DNA from: Sphingomonadales bacterium
Lineage (GTDB): Bacteria > Pseudomonadota > Alphaproteobacteria > Sphingomonadales > Sphingomonadaceae
DNA: 7,359 nt
Reading direction: 5' to 3'
Assembly (NCBI GenBank): GCA_027486275.1
Contig: JAIXPM010000188.1
Span: forward strand, 1 to 7,359
How positions within the stretch are numbered: the stretch's first letter is position 1; each line of letters begins with the position of its first letter. The notes beneath the pieces are model-generated. The model worked only from the letters and a program-made list of their open reading frames with translations. It made no database searches and had not been told where the DNA came from. Positions 1 to 6,735 of the stretch are shown in pieces. Position numbers and translations under genes: made by a program.

Positions 1-1518
1 CGGCTTCAACGCCCGCTGCGCCATGTTGGCAAACCGGCACAGTTCCGCTCGCGTGGTCCGCGGATCAATGATCGCCTCCACGCCGAACTTCTCCGCCGTG
101 CGGAACGGCGATCGCACCTGTTCCAGCCGCGCCTTGATCTCGGCCAGCTTGGCCGCCGGATCATCCGCGGCTTCCAGATCGGCCCTGTAAGCCGCTTCCA
201 GCCCGCCCGCGATCGGAAGCGAGCCCCAATCCCCGGACGGCCATGCCATGCGCCAGCGGAATCGGTCCGCCGGTGCGTGGCCGCTGCCCGCCATGCCATA
301 GGCCTTGCGCATCACCACGCAGGCCCAGGGTACGGATGATTGATATATGGCGGCTAAGGCCCTGGAACCCCAGCGAATTGTCGCCTCCTCCTCCGCCCGG
401 CGCCCAATCAGGAAGCCAGGATTATCAACCAGTTGGATGATCGGCAGATGGAAGGTATCGGCCAGATCCACCATGCGTTCGACCTTGCGTGCGGTCGCCG
501 CCGTCCACAGCCCACCAAGGCTTTCCGGGTTCGACGCGACAATCGCCACTGGCCAGCCATCGAGCCGCGCCAGGCCTGTCACCACACCGGTGCCCCACTC
601 CCGCCCGATCTCGAACCACGACCCCTTGTCCACCACGGCTTCCACGATCGGCCGCACCGGATACAGCCGGCGCGGATCACGCGGCACCGCATCGATCAGC
701 CATTCCTCGGCACGGTCCGCCGGATCGCGGTTGGCGGCGCGCGCCGGCAGTTCCTCCACCGAGGACGGCAGGTAAGACAGGAACCAGCGCGTGCGGGCAT
801 AGGCCTCCGCCTCGCTCGCCACCCGATCATCCACCGCGCCATTGGCGGCATGGATGGCCGCGCCGCCCAGTTCTTCCTTGGTGCGATGCTCACCCGCAGC
901 CGCCACCACCGGTGGGCCCGCGACGAACATCTGCGCCAACCCGTCCACCAGCAGCGAATAATGTGCCATCACCATCCGCCCGGCACCCAGCCCGGCCACC
1001 GGCCCCAGCCCCAGCGCGACCACCGGCACTTGGGAAAGGTTGGCGGTCATCAGCTCCCAACCCGGGATCTCGGGGATATAGGTGTAACCGGCGCTTTCCA
1101 GCGTGCGCACACTGCCGCCCCCGCCGGTGCCTTCGATCATGCGGATCAGCGGCAGGCGATATTCGCTGGCCAGTTGTTCCGCCGCGATCAGCTTGCGGTG
1201 CAGGCTGGCATCGGCCGCACCGCCGCGCACGGTGAAATCATCGGCGGTCGCCACCACCGGCCGGCCATCAATCGTCGCGTTGCCAAACAGGAAATTGGCC
1301 GGCTGAAACCCGGTCATCTCGCCGGCCTCATCATAACGGGCAAAACCAGCCAACTCGCCCACCTCGTGGAAGCTGCCGGGATCGACCAGCGCCGCCAGCC
1401 GTTCGCGCACGTTCAACTTGCCCTGGTCGCGTTGGCGCGTGAGTTTCTCCGGCCCGCCCATGCCATGCGCGGCAATGCGGCGGCGGCCCAGCTCATCAAT
1501 CTCTGATTCCCAGCCCAT
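1..1518 (-). CDS. Acyl-CoA carboxylase carboxyltransferase (beta) subunit, C-terminus cut by window edge
   Basis: Reading the minus strand from 1518 to base 1 gives 506 uninterrupted codons. The product belongs to the carboxyl transferase family (PF01039; PccB/MccB-like), which moves carboxyl from carboxybiotin to an acyl-CoA in the cytoplasm. The N-terminus (MGWESEIDEL, then MGGPEKL at 20-26 and LNVRERLAALVDPGSFHEVG at 35-54) is typical of the family. The first crotonase-like half carries EGTGGGGS (129-136) and GPVAGLGAGR (172-181), then AGPPVV (200-205) and EELGGAAIHAANG (215-227). The second half carries ASNPESLGG (328-336), VDNPGFLIG (364-372) and KAYGMAGSG (405-413). These glycine-rich loops form the oxyanion holes in known members. 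EAIIDPRTTR (481-490) lies close to the usual C-terminus, so probably few residues are missing. The start at 1518 is chosen by family alignment; an in-frame ATG at 1545 has a better ribosome site (GGTGA, 7-base spacing). The acyl-CoA substrate (propionyl, methylcrotonyl, geranyl or other) cannot be decided, and no biotin carboxylase subunit is in view. Confidence 0.9.
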   Translation of the reverse strand, partial: MGWESEIDELGRRRIAAHGMGGPEKLTRQRDQGKLNVRERLAALVDPGSFHEVGELAGFARYDEAGEMTGFQPANFLFGNATIDGRPVVATADDFTVRGGAADASLHRKLIAAEQLASEYRLPLIRMIEGTGGGGSVRTLESAGYTYIPEIPGWELMTANLSQVPVVALGLGPVAGLGAGRMVMAHYSLLVDGLAQMFVAGPPVVAAAGEHRTKEELGGAAIHAANGAVDDRVASEAEAYARTRWFLSYLPSSVEELPARAANRDPADRAEEWLIDAVPRDPRRLYPVRPIVEAVVDKGSWFEIGREWGTGVVTGLARLDGWPVAIVASNPESLGGLWTAATARKVERMVDLADTFHLPIIQLVDNPGFLIGRRAEEEATIRWGSRALAAIYQSSVPWACVVMRKAYGMAGSGHAPADRFRWRMAWPSGDWGSLPIAGGLEAAYRADLEAADDPAAKLAEIKARLEQVRSPFRTAEKFGVEAIIDPRTTRAELCRFANMAQRALKP

Positions 1519-1835
1519 CAGCCTATCAAGCCTCATCTCAACCATTGATAAGTCACCATCGTGGCAGGCCTTACCAACGGCGAAAAGCCCATGTTTGGAG
1601 AGGATGTCCCGTCCTGGGTCGATCCGGGGTGATTCGCCGCCGATCGGGATTCGCTGGGCTTGGGCAGAGGGTTTGACTCGTAAATTCAACAAGCCTTGCC
1701 AAACCATTGCAAAATAATTTAGATAACGTTGATTTTGATGCCCATTCGGGATCAAAGCGTGTGTTTTGCCTTGTTTCCCTTTGGAGAAAGGCTCATAAAT
1801 CAGATTGGTTTCTAGCGTCGCATGGGGTCGCGGCT
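1519..1835. promoter_or_regulatory. Divergent, partly AT-rich intergenic region with candidate promoters
   Basis: This region separates the minus-strand carboxyltransferase gene from the plus-strand regulator gene, so it should hold both promoters. From about 1680 to 1830 it is clearly richer in A+T than the flanking genes. A minus-strand candidate is TTGCAA (1707-1712) and TTGAAT (read on the minus strand at 1684-1689), 17 bases apart; each hexamer matches the sigma-70 consensus at 4 of 6 positions. A plus-strand candidate is TTGTTT (1771-1776) and CATAAA (1794-1799), also 17 bases apart, with 3 and 4 matches. A GGAGAAAGG stretch (1783-1791) looks like a ribosome site but has no properly spaced start codon in the regulator frame; it also contributes to a small hairpin (CCTTT-GGAG-AAAGG, 1778-1791). 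No strong operator palindrome was seen. The promoter calls are weak guesses by eye. Confidence 0.3.
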
Positions 1836-2657
1836 ATGTTCAGTGGTCGAATTTACAAGAATAACGGGGGTGCGGGCGTGGCAACGCTTGACTTTGCCGC
1901 CTTCCCGTCACTGTGTTCTATTGTGGCAACACGGCAAGACTCTGATGGCCCGCGCAACCCGCGTGTGACGCTGCTGACCGATGCGGAGCGCGACTGCCTG
2001 CGCCTCGTTTTCCAACACATGACCAGCAAGGATATCGCGCGCCAGCTCGGTGTGTCGCCGCATACCGTTGATATGCGGCTGCGCCAGGCCATACGCAAGC
2101 TCGAGGTCACCAACCGGATCGAGGCGGCCCGCGCCCTTGTTCACACCGAGATTCTCCTCGGTATCGCCCAGCCTGTTGCTGATAACGCGACCGGCGATGC
2201 GTATCAGGAATTGATATACCAAGCTTCGGAGATTGCTGACGACGCGAAATCAGCGACGATTGGGGCACCGGCTTCTCAGGAACCGGGTGCAGCCTCCAAT
2301 CGTTCCAGCGACCCCAATCAGCTTGAACATGGATCCCTCGCAAGGACGCTGCACCCAGATCTTGGCAAGCTGGATGTTGGTCCATCAGGTGGCTCCCTCG
2401 CCCAACCAGTTGCACCATCAGGCAATATCGCTTCGGCGAAGCTTGCAACGGATTGGCCGGGCATTGCAGCCCCCGACCCTGGCATTGGTGCCCGGCCATT
2501 CCACACCACACCGTTTCACCAGACACGGCCGTGGGGTCAGAAGAATGATCTCGGAATCGGCCAAAGGCTTGGCTGGATCATGGGGATCGCCATGGCCTCT
2601 GCGCTGAGCTTCGGCGGCATTCTCGCTGCCCTGGCTGCACTGAAGACACTCGTTTAG
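1836..2657 (+). CDS. LuxR/GerE-type helix-turn-helix regulator with C-terminal membrane segment
   Basis: The predicted product has 273 residues from ATG 1836. Residues 47-105 form a LuxR C-terminal (GerE-type) DNA-binding domain: LTDAERDCLRLV, then SKDIARQLGVSPHTVDMRL containing the helix-turn-helix, then KLEVTNRIEAARAL. No receiver, PAS or autoinducer domain precedes it. After it comes about 140 residues of Gly/Pro/Ser/Asn-rich, probably disordered linker. Residues about 245-269 (LGWIMGIAMASALSFGGILA and following) are a hydrophobic segment at the very C-terminus, so the protein may be tail-anchored with the DNA-binding domain in the cytoplasm. The start is uncertain: GTG 1878 (259 residues) is an alternative, and codon use becomes typical of this genome only after about 1878. 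Neither start has a good ribosome site. The HTH call is firm. The membrane anchor is likely from hydrophobicity, and its role is inference. Two small plus-strand genes follow. Confidence 0.8.
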   Translation: MFSGRIYKNNGGAGVATLDFAAFPSLCSIVATRQDSDGPRNPRVTLLTDAERDCLRLVFQHMTSKDIARQLGVSPHTVDMRLRQAIRKLEVTNRIEAARALVHTEILLGIAQPVADNATGDAYQELIYQASEIADDAKSATIGAPASQEPGAASNRSSDPNQLEHGSLARTLHPDLGKLDVGPSGGSLAQPVAPSGNIASAKLATDWPGIAAPDPGIGARPFHTTPFHQTRPWGQKNDLGIGQRLGWIMGIAMASALSFGGILAALAALKTLV

Positions 2658-2659
2658 AA

Positions 2660-2737
2660 CTTCCGGAACCAGTTGCGTGGCGTCCGGAAGGGCGTCTAAC
2701 CAACTGGCTGCGCGTATCAGCCGCCAGTTCTTTTCTC
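2660..2737 (+). promoter_or_regulatory. Leader with mutually exclusive hairpins (attenuator-like)
   Basis: This leader lies between the regulator stop (2657) and the next gene (2753). Three inverted repeats can be read directly. Stem 1 is CTTCCGG (2660-2666) with CCGGAAG (2684-2690). Stem 2 is CCAGTTG (2669-2675) with CAACTGG (2701-2707). Stem 3 is AACTGGC (2702-2708) with GCCAGTT (2723-2729); an alternative form pairs GGCTG (2706-2710) with CAGCC (2718-2722) and AACT with AGTT, leaving a three-base bulge. Stem 3 is followed by CTTTTCTC, so it resembles a weak intrinsic terminator. Stems 2 and 3 share bases 2702-2707 and cannot coexist, and stem 2 also crosses stem 1. That is the geometry of an attenuator or of a processing site. 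The function is inferred, and no folding energy was calculated. Confidence 0.4.
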
Positions 2738-2752
2738 AAAAAGGATTGTGCT

Positions 2753-3109
2753 ATGCTGAAAGAACGTCGTCTCGCCGCGAACAAAGTTGCTGAGCAGCTG
2801 TTCGCCGCTGAAGCCGCCATCAATGCCGCTGTGTCGGCTGTGGCCCAACTCACCGCCGTGATGCCGATGGCCGCCCAGGAAGCCAATCTGGCTGCCTGCA
2901 TCGGTCAGGACGCCCTGATGGGCGCCATGGAAACCTGCCAGCAGCTGGTTCAGGCCCGTTCGCGCATCATCGCCACCCACGCCGCCCTGCGCGCCGCGCA
3001 GACCCAGATCGGCCTGGATGCCGTGAACTTCATGGGCAACTGCCCGCCCGAAGAAGCCCGCCTCGACGAAACGGTCGCTCCGCGCCGCCACCTCACGATC
3101 GCCGCCTGA
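2753..3109 (+). CDS. Small alanine-rich helical protein of unknown function
   Basis: The product has 118 residues. The start is well supported by AAGGA at 2741-2745, seven bases before ATG 2753. I do not recognise a named domain. The sequence is rich in Ala, Gln and Leu and looks almost wholly alpha-helical from residue 3 to about 90 (KVAEQLFAAEAAINAAVSAV, later CQQLVQARSRIIATHAALRA). This suggests a helical bundle or coiled-coil protein. There is no signal peptide and no convincing membrane span, so it is probably cytoplasmic. Three cysteines occur (49, 62, 97), and the tail holds NFMGNCPPEE followed by a basic RRH. Third-position G/C use matches the flanking genes, which supports real coding. 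It sits between the HTH regulator and a small membrane gene on the same strand, behind a leader with competing hairpins. I recall similar small proteins in sphingomonads but cannot confirm this here. Confidence 0.75.
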   Translation: MLKERRLAANKVAEQLFAAEAAINAAVSAVAQLTAVMPMAAQEANLAACIGQDALMGAMETCQQLVQARSRIIATHAALRAAQTQIGLDAVNFMGNCPPEEARLDETVAPRRHLTIAA

Positions 3110-3123
3110 GAACGGCATGATCT

Positions 3124-3172
3124 GGGCGCAAGCCCTTTTCAGCTGAAACTTGGTTGATGGCGCTGATGCGCC
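3124..3172 (+). other. Two short hairpins between the small genes
   Basis: The 93-base gap between the 118-residue protein and the membrane protein holds two perfect short hairpins. The first is GGGC-GCAA-GCCC (3124-3135), with a GNRA-type loop and followed directly by TTTT (3136-3139), as in a weak intrinsic terminator. The second is GGCGC-TGAT-GCGCC (3159-3172). Four- and five-base-pair stems are short, so partial termination, transcript processing or chance are all possible. Confidence 0.3.
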
Positions 3173-3202
3173 GGAGACCGCTTCTCGTCTGGAGTATGGA
3201 CG

Positions 3203-3616
3203 ATGTTTCTTGAAATTATTGCTGTCGTCACCGTTGTCGCTGCGGCCCTGTTGGCCTTCGGTTTCGGCGGCCGTGACGAACAATTGGCCGCGATCGGCTT
3301 CCTGGCCGCCACGCTCGCCACCCGCATGATCACCGCCGAATACACCCATGTCGAATATGGCGTGCTGGCCGTGGACTTTGGTCTGCTGCTTGGCCTGCTG
3401 GCCTTGGCGCTCACCAGTGATCGCTTCTGGCCGATGTATGCCACGGCGTTCCAGTTGGTTGGCCTGTTGGTCCACATCGGCAGCCTCACCTCTGCTGGTG
3501 GTGGCATGGCCTGGGCGTATGCGGTTGGCCTGATCTTCTGGTCCTATGCGGTGATCGCCGCGCTGCTCGCCGGAACGTGGCTGGAAGGCCGCAACCGACG
3601 GTTGGCAGGGCTGTAA
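3203..3616 (+). CDS. Small polytopic membrane protein of unknown function
   Basis: The product has 137 residues. The start ATG 3203 has GGAG at 3191-3194, eight bases upstream. Hydrophobic stretches at about 3-21 (LEIIAVVTVVAAALLAFGFG), 27-42 (weaker), 52-71, 77-96 and 104-125 give four or five membrane segments in the inner membrane. Polar loops include GGRDEQ (22-27), TAEYTHVEY (44-52) and TSDRFWP (71-77). The C-terminus is basic (LEGRNRRLAGL), which suggests a cytoplasmic end under the positive-inside rule. No transporter, enzyme or receptor motif was recognised. The gene is third in a same-strand row after the HTH regulator and the helical protein. It is followed by hairpins, so it is probably the end of that unit. 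Codon use is normal for the window. A shared function with its neighbours is inferred only from position. Confidence 0.78.
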   Translation: MFLEIIAVVTVVAAALLAFGFGGRDEQLAAIGFLAATLATRMITAEYTHVEYGVLAVDFGLLLGLLALALTSDRFWPMYATAFQLVGLLVHIGSLTSAGGGMAWAYAVGLIFWSYAVIAALLAGTWLEGRNRRLAGL

Positions 3617-3633
3617 GCCACTGTTCTTTGTTC

Positions 3634-3656
3634 GCTCTATCAACTTCTGGTAGAGC
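3634..3656 (+). terminator. Hairpin downstream of the small membrane gene
   Basis: GCTCTATC (3634-3641) pairs with GGTAGAGC (3649-3656) across a seven-base loop. This gives an eight-base-pair stem with one G-U pair, 18 bases after the stop codon. The position fits a transcript end, but TTCG rather than a run of T follows the stem. It is therefore a weak terminator candidate or a 3' stabilising hairpin. Confidence 0.35.
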
Positions 3657-3669
3657 TTCGCATGGCACG

Positions 3670-3696
3670 GCCACCCCCGGCTTGATCGGGGGTGGC
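3670..3696. repeat. Perfect 10-bp-stem palindrome, REP-like or terminator
   Basis: GCCACCCCCG (3670-3679) and CGGGGGTGGC (3687-3696) are perfect inverted repeats around a seven-base loop (GCTTGAT). This is the strongest hairpin in the intergenic region upstream of uvrA. It could stop transcription from the left, although no T-run follows. Its core CCGGCTTGATC recurs in inverted orientation at 3771-3781. From memory, short palindromes of the CCCCGGATCAAG type are scattered between genes in several alphaproteobacteria, so a dispersed repeat is likely; this needs a genome search to confirm. Confidence 0.45.
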
Positions 3697-3765
3697 TCTG
3701 CCGCGTTTCGCGGTGATCTGCCCCGCGACAGCGCCGCCCTTGCCCTTCCTGCCTGCGCCTCGTAA

Positions 3766-3787
3766 CCCCGGATCAAGCCGGCTTGCA
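3766..3787. repeat. Second, partial copy of the palindromic element
   Basis: CCCCGGATCAAGCCGG (3766-3781) contains GATCAAGCCGG, the exact reverse complement of CCGGCTTGATC at 3677-3687, and it overlaps the 10-base palindrome AAGCCGGCTT (3775-3784). Next to each copy is the same octamer GCACGGCC (3665-3672 and 3785-3792). The two copies bracket about 90 bases with no gene. The element appears degenerate, lacking the long G/C stem of its partner, and it ends just before the LexA box. Confidence 0.3.
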
Positions 3788-3793
3788 CGGCCT

Positions 3794-3808
3794 GAACAAA
3801 TGTGGAAC
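3794..3808. promoter_or_regulatory. LexA (SOS) box upstream of uvrA
   Basis: GAAC (3794-3797), seven bases, then GAAC (3805-3808) form GAAC-N7-GAAC, the reverse complement of the GTTC-N7-GTTC direct repeat known as the LexA site in alphaproteobacteria. Each half is followed by A, giving GAACA twice. It ends 10 bases before the uvrA ATG at 3819, where bound repressor would block transcription start. uvrA is an SOS gene in many bacteria, so context agrees. A possible -35 (TTGCAC, 3783-3788) lies just upstream, but no convincing -10 was found. Confidence 0.8.
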
Positions 3809-3818
3809 ATACGGGCTC

Positions 3819-6731
3819 ATGCTGAACCATATCCAGGTGCGCGGCGCGCGGGAGCATAATCTCAAGGGCGTCGACGTCGATCTGCCCAAGAACGCGCTCA
3901 CCGTGATCACCGGCCTGTCCGGATCCGGCAAGTCCAGCCTCGCCTTTGATACCATCTATGCCGAAGGCCAGCGACGCTATGTGGAGTCCCTCTCCGCCTA
4001 CGCCCGCCAGTTCCTGGAGATGATGTCCAAGCCGGACGTGGACCATATCGAGGGCCTGTCGCCGGCGATCAGCATCGAACAGAAGACGACGAGCAAGAAC
4101 CCGCGCTCCACCGTCGCCACCGTCACCGAAATCTATGATTATATGCGCCTGCTGTGGGCGCGTGTCGGCATCCCCTATTCGCCTACCACCGGCCTGCCGA
4201 TCACGGCGCAAACCGTCAGCCAGATGGTTGATCGAGTCATGGCGCTGCCGGAAAACACCCGCCTCTATTTGCTCGCCCCCATCGTGCGCGGCCGCAAAGG
4301 CGAGTATCGCAAGGAACTGGCGCAGCTGCAGAAAGACGGCTTCACCCGCGTGAAGATCGACGGCGAATTCTACGTCATCGATGAAGCCCCGGCGCTCGAC
4401 AAGAAATACAAGCACGACATCGACGTGGTGGTCGACCGGTTGGCGGTGAAGGAAGGCCTCCAATCCCGCCTCGCCGAAAGCTTCGAAACCTCATTGAAAC
4501 TGGCTGAAGGCCTCGCCTTCGTTGAACTGGCAGACGCGCCGGCCGATGCACCGGAACAGGAACGCCGCATCCTTTTCTCCGAAAAATTCGCCTGCCCGGT
4601 GTCCGGCTTCACCATCTCCGAAATCGAACCGCGGCTGTTCTCCTTCAACGCCCCGCAAGGCGCCTGCCCGGCCTGCGATGGTCTTGGCGAAAAACAGCAT
4701 TTCGATCCTGATCTCATCGTCCCCAACCACGCGCTCACGCTGGAAAAGGGCGCCGTCGCGCCGTGGGCCAAATCCAACCCGCCCTCGCCCTATTATCTGC
4801 AGGTGCTGGCCAGCATCGGCCGCGCCTATGGCTTCACGCTGAAAAGCAAATGGTCAGACCTGTCGGATGAAGCCGCCCGCGCCGTGCTCTATGGCACCGG
4901 CAGCCGCGCCATCCCGCTGCGGTTCGAAGACGGCCGCAAGGCCTACGAAGTCGTCAAAACCTTCGAAGGCGTCGTCCGCAACCTTGAAAAGCGCCTTAAT
5001 ACCGAAAGCACCATGATTCGCGAGGAGCTGGAGCGCTACCAGTCCCCCTCCCCTTGCGAAGTCTGCCACGGCGATCGCCTTCGCCCCGAAGCGCTCAGTG
5101 TCAAGATCGCCGGCGAAACCATCTCCACCGCCGTTCGTCGCCCCGTCGGCCAGGCGCTTCGCTGGGCGCGTGGCGTCGCCGATCATCTCACGCCGAAACA
5201 ACGCGCCATCGGCGATCGCATCCTGAAGGAAATCACCGAACGCCTCGGCTTCCTCGACAATGTCGGCCTCGATTATCTCAATCTCGATCGCAAGTCGGGC
5301 ACGCTGTCGGGCGGCGAATCACAGCGCATCCGCCTCGCCTCCCAGATCGGCTCCGGCCTGTCGGGCGTGCTCTATGTGCTCGATGAACCGTCCATCGGCT
5401 TGCACCAGCGCGACAATGATCGCCTGCTCACCACGTTGAAACGCCTGCGCGATCTCGGCAACACCGTGCTGGTGGTGGAACATGATGAAGACGCCATCCG
5501 CCTCGCCGATTATGTGGTTGATATGGGCCCCGGTGCCGGCGTCCACGGCGGCGAAGTCGTCGCGGCCGGCAGCCTGCAGGATATTCTCGACAGCCCCACC
5601 AGCATCACCGGCGCCTATCTGTCAGGCCGCCGCTCCATCCCCGTCCCGGCCAAGCGCCGCAAGGGGTCGGGCAAGAAACTCACCGTGAAAAACGCCCGCG
5701 GCAACAATCTGCAGGGCGTCACCGCCAGCATCCCGCTTGGCACCTTCACCTGCATCACCGGCGTTTCGGGCAGCGGCAAATCCACCTTCACCATCGATAC
5801 GCTCTACAACGCCGCCGCCCGCGAACTGAACGGCGCCCGGCTGCTCGCCGCCCCGCACGATGGCCTTGATGGGCTGAACCACCTCGATAAAGTGATCGAC
5901 ATCGATCAATCCCCCATCGGCCGCACCCCGCGCTCCAACCCAGCCACCTACACCGGCTGCTTCACCAACATCCGCGATTGGTTCGCCGGCCTGCCGGAAT
6001 CGCTGGCCCGCGGCTACAAACCCGGCCGCTTCAGCTTCAACGTCAAAGGCGGCCGCTGCGAGGCCTGCTCGGGCGACGGCCTGATCAAGATCGAAATGCA
6101 CTTCCTGCCTGATGTCTATGTCACCTGCGACGTCTGCCACGGCCACCGCTACAACCGCGAAACCCTGGAAGTGAAATTCAAGGGCAAATCCATCGCCGAC
6201 GTGCTGGACATGACGATCGAAGACGGCGTTGAATTCTTCAAGGCCGTGCCCCCGATCCGCGAAAAACTCGCCATGCTGCTCGAAGTCGGCCTCGGCTACG
6301 TCAAGATCGGCCAGCAAGCCACCACCCTGTCCGGCGGCGAGGCCCAACGCGTCAAACTCGCCAAGGAACTCTCCCGCCGCGCCACCGGCAACACGCTCTA
6401 CATCCTCGATGAACCCACCACCGGCCTCCACTTCGAAGACGTCCGCAAACTCCTCGAAGTCCTCCACGCCCTGGTGGAACAAGGCAACAGCGTCGTCGTC
6501 ATCGAACATAATCTCGACGTCATCAAAACCGCCGACCACATCATCGATCTCGGCCCCGACGGCGGCGACAAGGGCGGCCAGATCGTGGCGACCGGAACGC
6601 CCGAAACAGTGGCCGCGTGCGAGGCCAGCTGGACCGGGAAATATCTGGCGCCGCTGCTCGCCGCATCCCCGCGCGCGGTAGAGGAAGAAACCGCCGCGCC
6701 CGTGAAGCGCGCGCGCAAGGCGAAGGGCTGA
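3819..6731 (+). CDS. uvrA: Excinuclease ABC subunit A (UvrA)
   Basis: The product has 970 residues (E. coli UvrA has 940). UvrA is the ATPase that, with UvrB, scans DNA for bulky lesions and loads UvrB in nucleotide excision repair. Both ABC modules are complete. In the first: Walker [10 protein letters not shown] (32-40), signature LSGGE (496-500), Walker B with LDEP (521-524) and H-loop His555. In the second: GVSGSGKST (648-656), LSGGE (837-841), LDEP (863-866) and His897. Cysteine pairs at 413/416 and at 747/750 with 770/773 fit the zinc modules. The first zinc module reads C259-P-V-S262 with C283/C286, so one of its four usual cysteines is serine. The last 20 residues are an Ala/Lys/Arg-rich tail. 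ATG 3819 is chosen because the protein then begins [20 protein letters not shown], as in the family; upstream in-frame TTG 3783 would put the LexA box inside the gene. A LexA box suggests SOS control. The stop lies four bases from a convergent gene. Confidence 0.98.
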   Translation: MLNHIQVRGAREHNLKGVDVDLPKNALTVITGLSGSGKSSLAFDTIYAEGQRRYVESLSAYARQFLEMMSKPDVDHIEGLSPAISIEQKTTSKNPRSTVATVTEIYDYMRLLWARVGIPYSPTTGLPITAQTVSQMVDRVMALPENTRLYLLAPIVRGRKGEYRKELAQLQKDGFTRVKIDGEFYVIDEAPALDKKYKHDIDVVVDRLAVKEGLQSRLAESFETSLKLAEGLAFVELADAPADAPEQERRILFSEKFACPVSGFTISEIEPRLFSFNAPQGACPACDGLGEKQHFDPDLIVPNHALTLEKGAVAPWAKSNPPSPYYLQVLASIGRAYGFTLKSKWSDLSDEAARAVLYGTGSRAIPLRFEDGRKAYEVVKTFEGVVRNLEKRLNTESTMIREELERYQSPSPCEVCHGDRLRPEALSVKIAGETISTAVRRPVGQALRWARGVADHLTPKQRAIGDRILKEITERLGFLDNVGLDYLNLDRKSGTLSGGESQRIRLASQIGSGLSGVLYVLDEPSIGLHQRDNDRLLTTLKRLRDLGNTVLVVEHDEDAIRLADYVVDMGPGAGVHGGEVVAAGSLQDILDSPTSITGAYLSGRRSIPVPAKRRKGSGKKLTVKNARGNNLQGVTASIPLGTFTCITGVSGSGKSTFTIDTLYNAAARELNGARLLAAPHDGLDGLNHLDKVIDIDQSPIGRTPRSNPATYTGCFTNIRDWFAGLPESLARGYKPGRFSFNVKGGRCEACSGDGLIKIEMHFLPDVYVTCDVCHGHRYNRETLEVKFKGKSIADVLDMTIEDGVEFFKAVPPIREKLAMLLEVGLGYVKIGQQATTLSGGEAQRVKLAKELSRRATGNTLYILDEPTTGLHFEDVRKLLEVLHALVEQGNSVVVIEHNLDVIKTADHIIDLGPDGGDKGGQIVATGTPETVAACEASWTGKYLAPLLAASPRAVEEETAAPVKRARKAKG

Positions 6732-6735
6732 AGCG

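Noticed and set aside
433..1506. Long plus-strand open frame of 357 codons opposite the carboxyltransferase
   Set aside because: It is rich in His, Arg, Gln and Pro, as expected for the antisense of a GC-rich gene, and the minus strand encodes a clear carboxyl transferase family protein over the same bases.
3623..3633. GTTC-N3-GTTC as a second LexA box
   Set aside because: The spacing is three bases, whereas the alphaproteobacterial site needs seven, and it lies far from the uvrA start.
2717..3643. Minus-strand open frame of 308 codons opposite the two small genes
   Set aside because: It is rich in Gln, Gly and His with no domain and no ribosome site, while the plus-strand genes have good ribosome sites and believable helical or membrane composition.
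3783..3818. TTG at 3783 as the uvrA start
   Set aside because: It would add 12 residues absent from the family and place the LexA box inside the coding region; ATG 3819 matches the usual N-terminus.
3486..4463. Minus-strand open frame of 325 codons across the uvrA start
   Set aside because: It overlaps both the uvrA coding region and the intergenic palindromes and has shadow-like composition.
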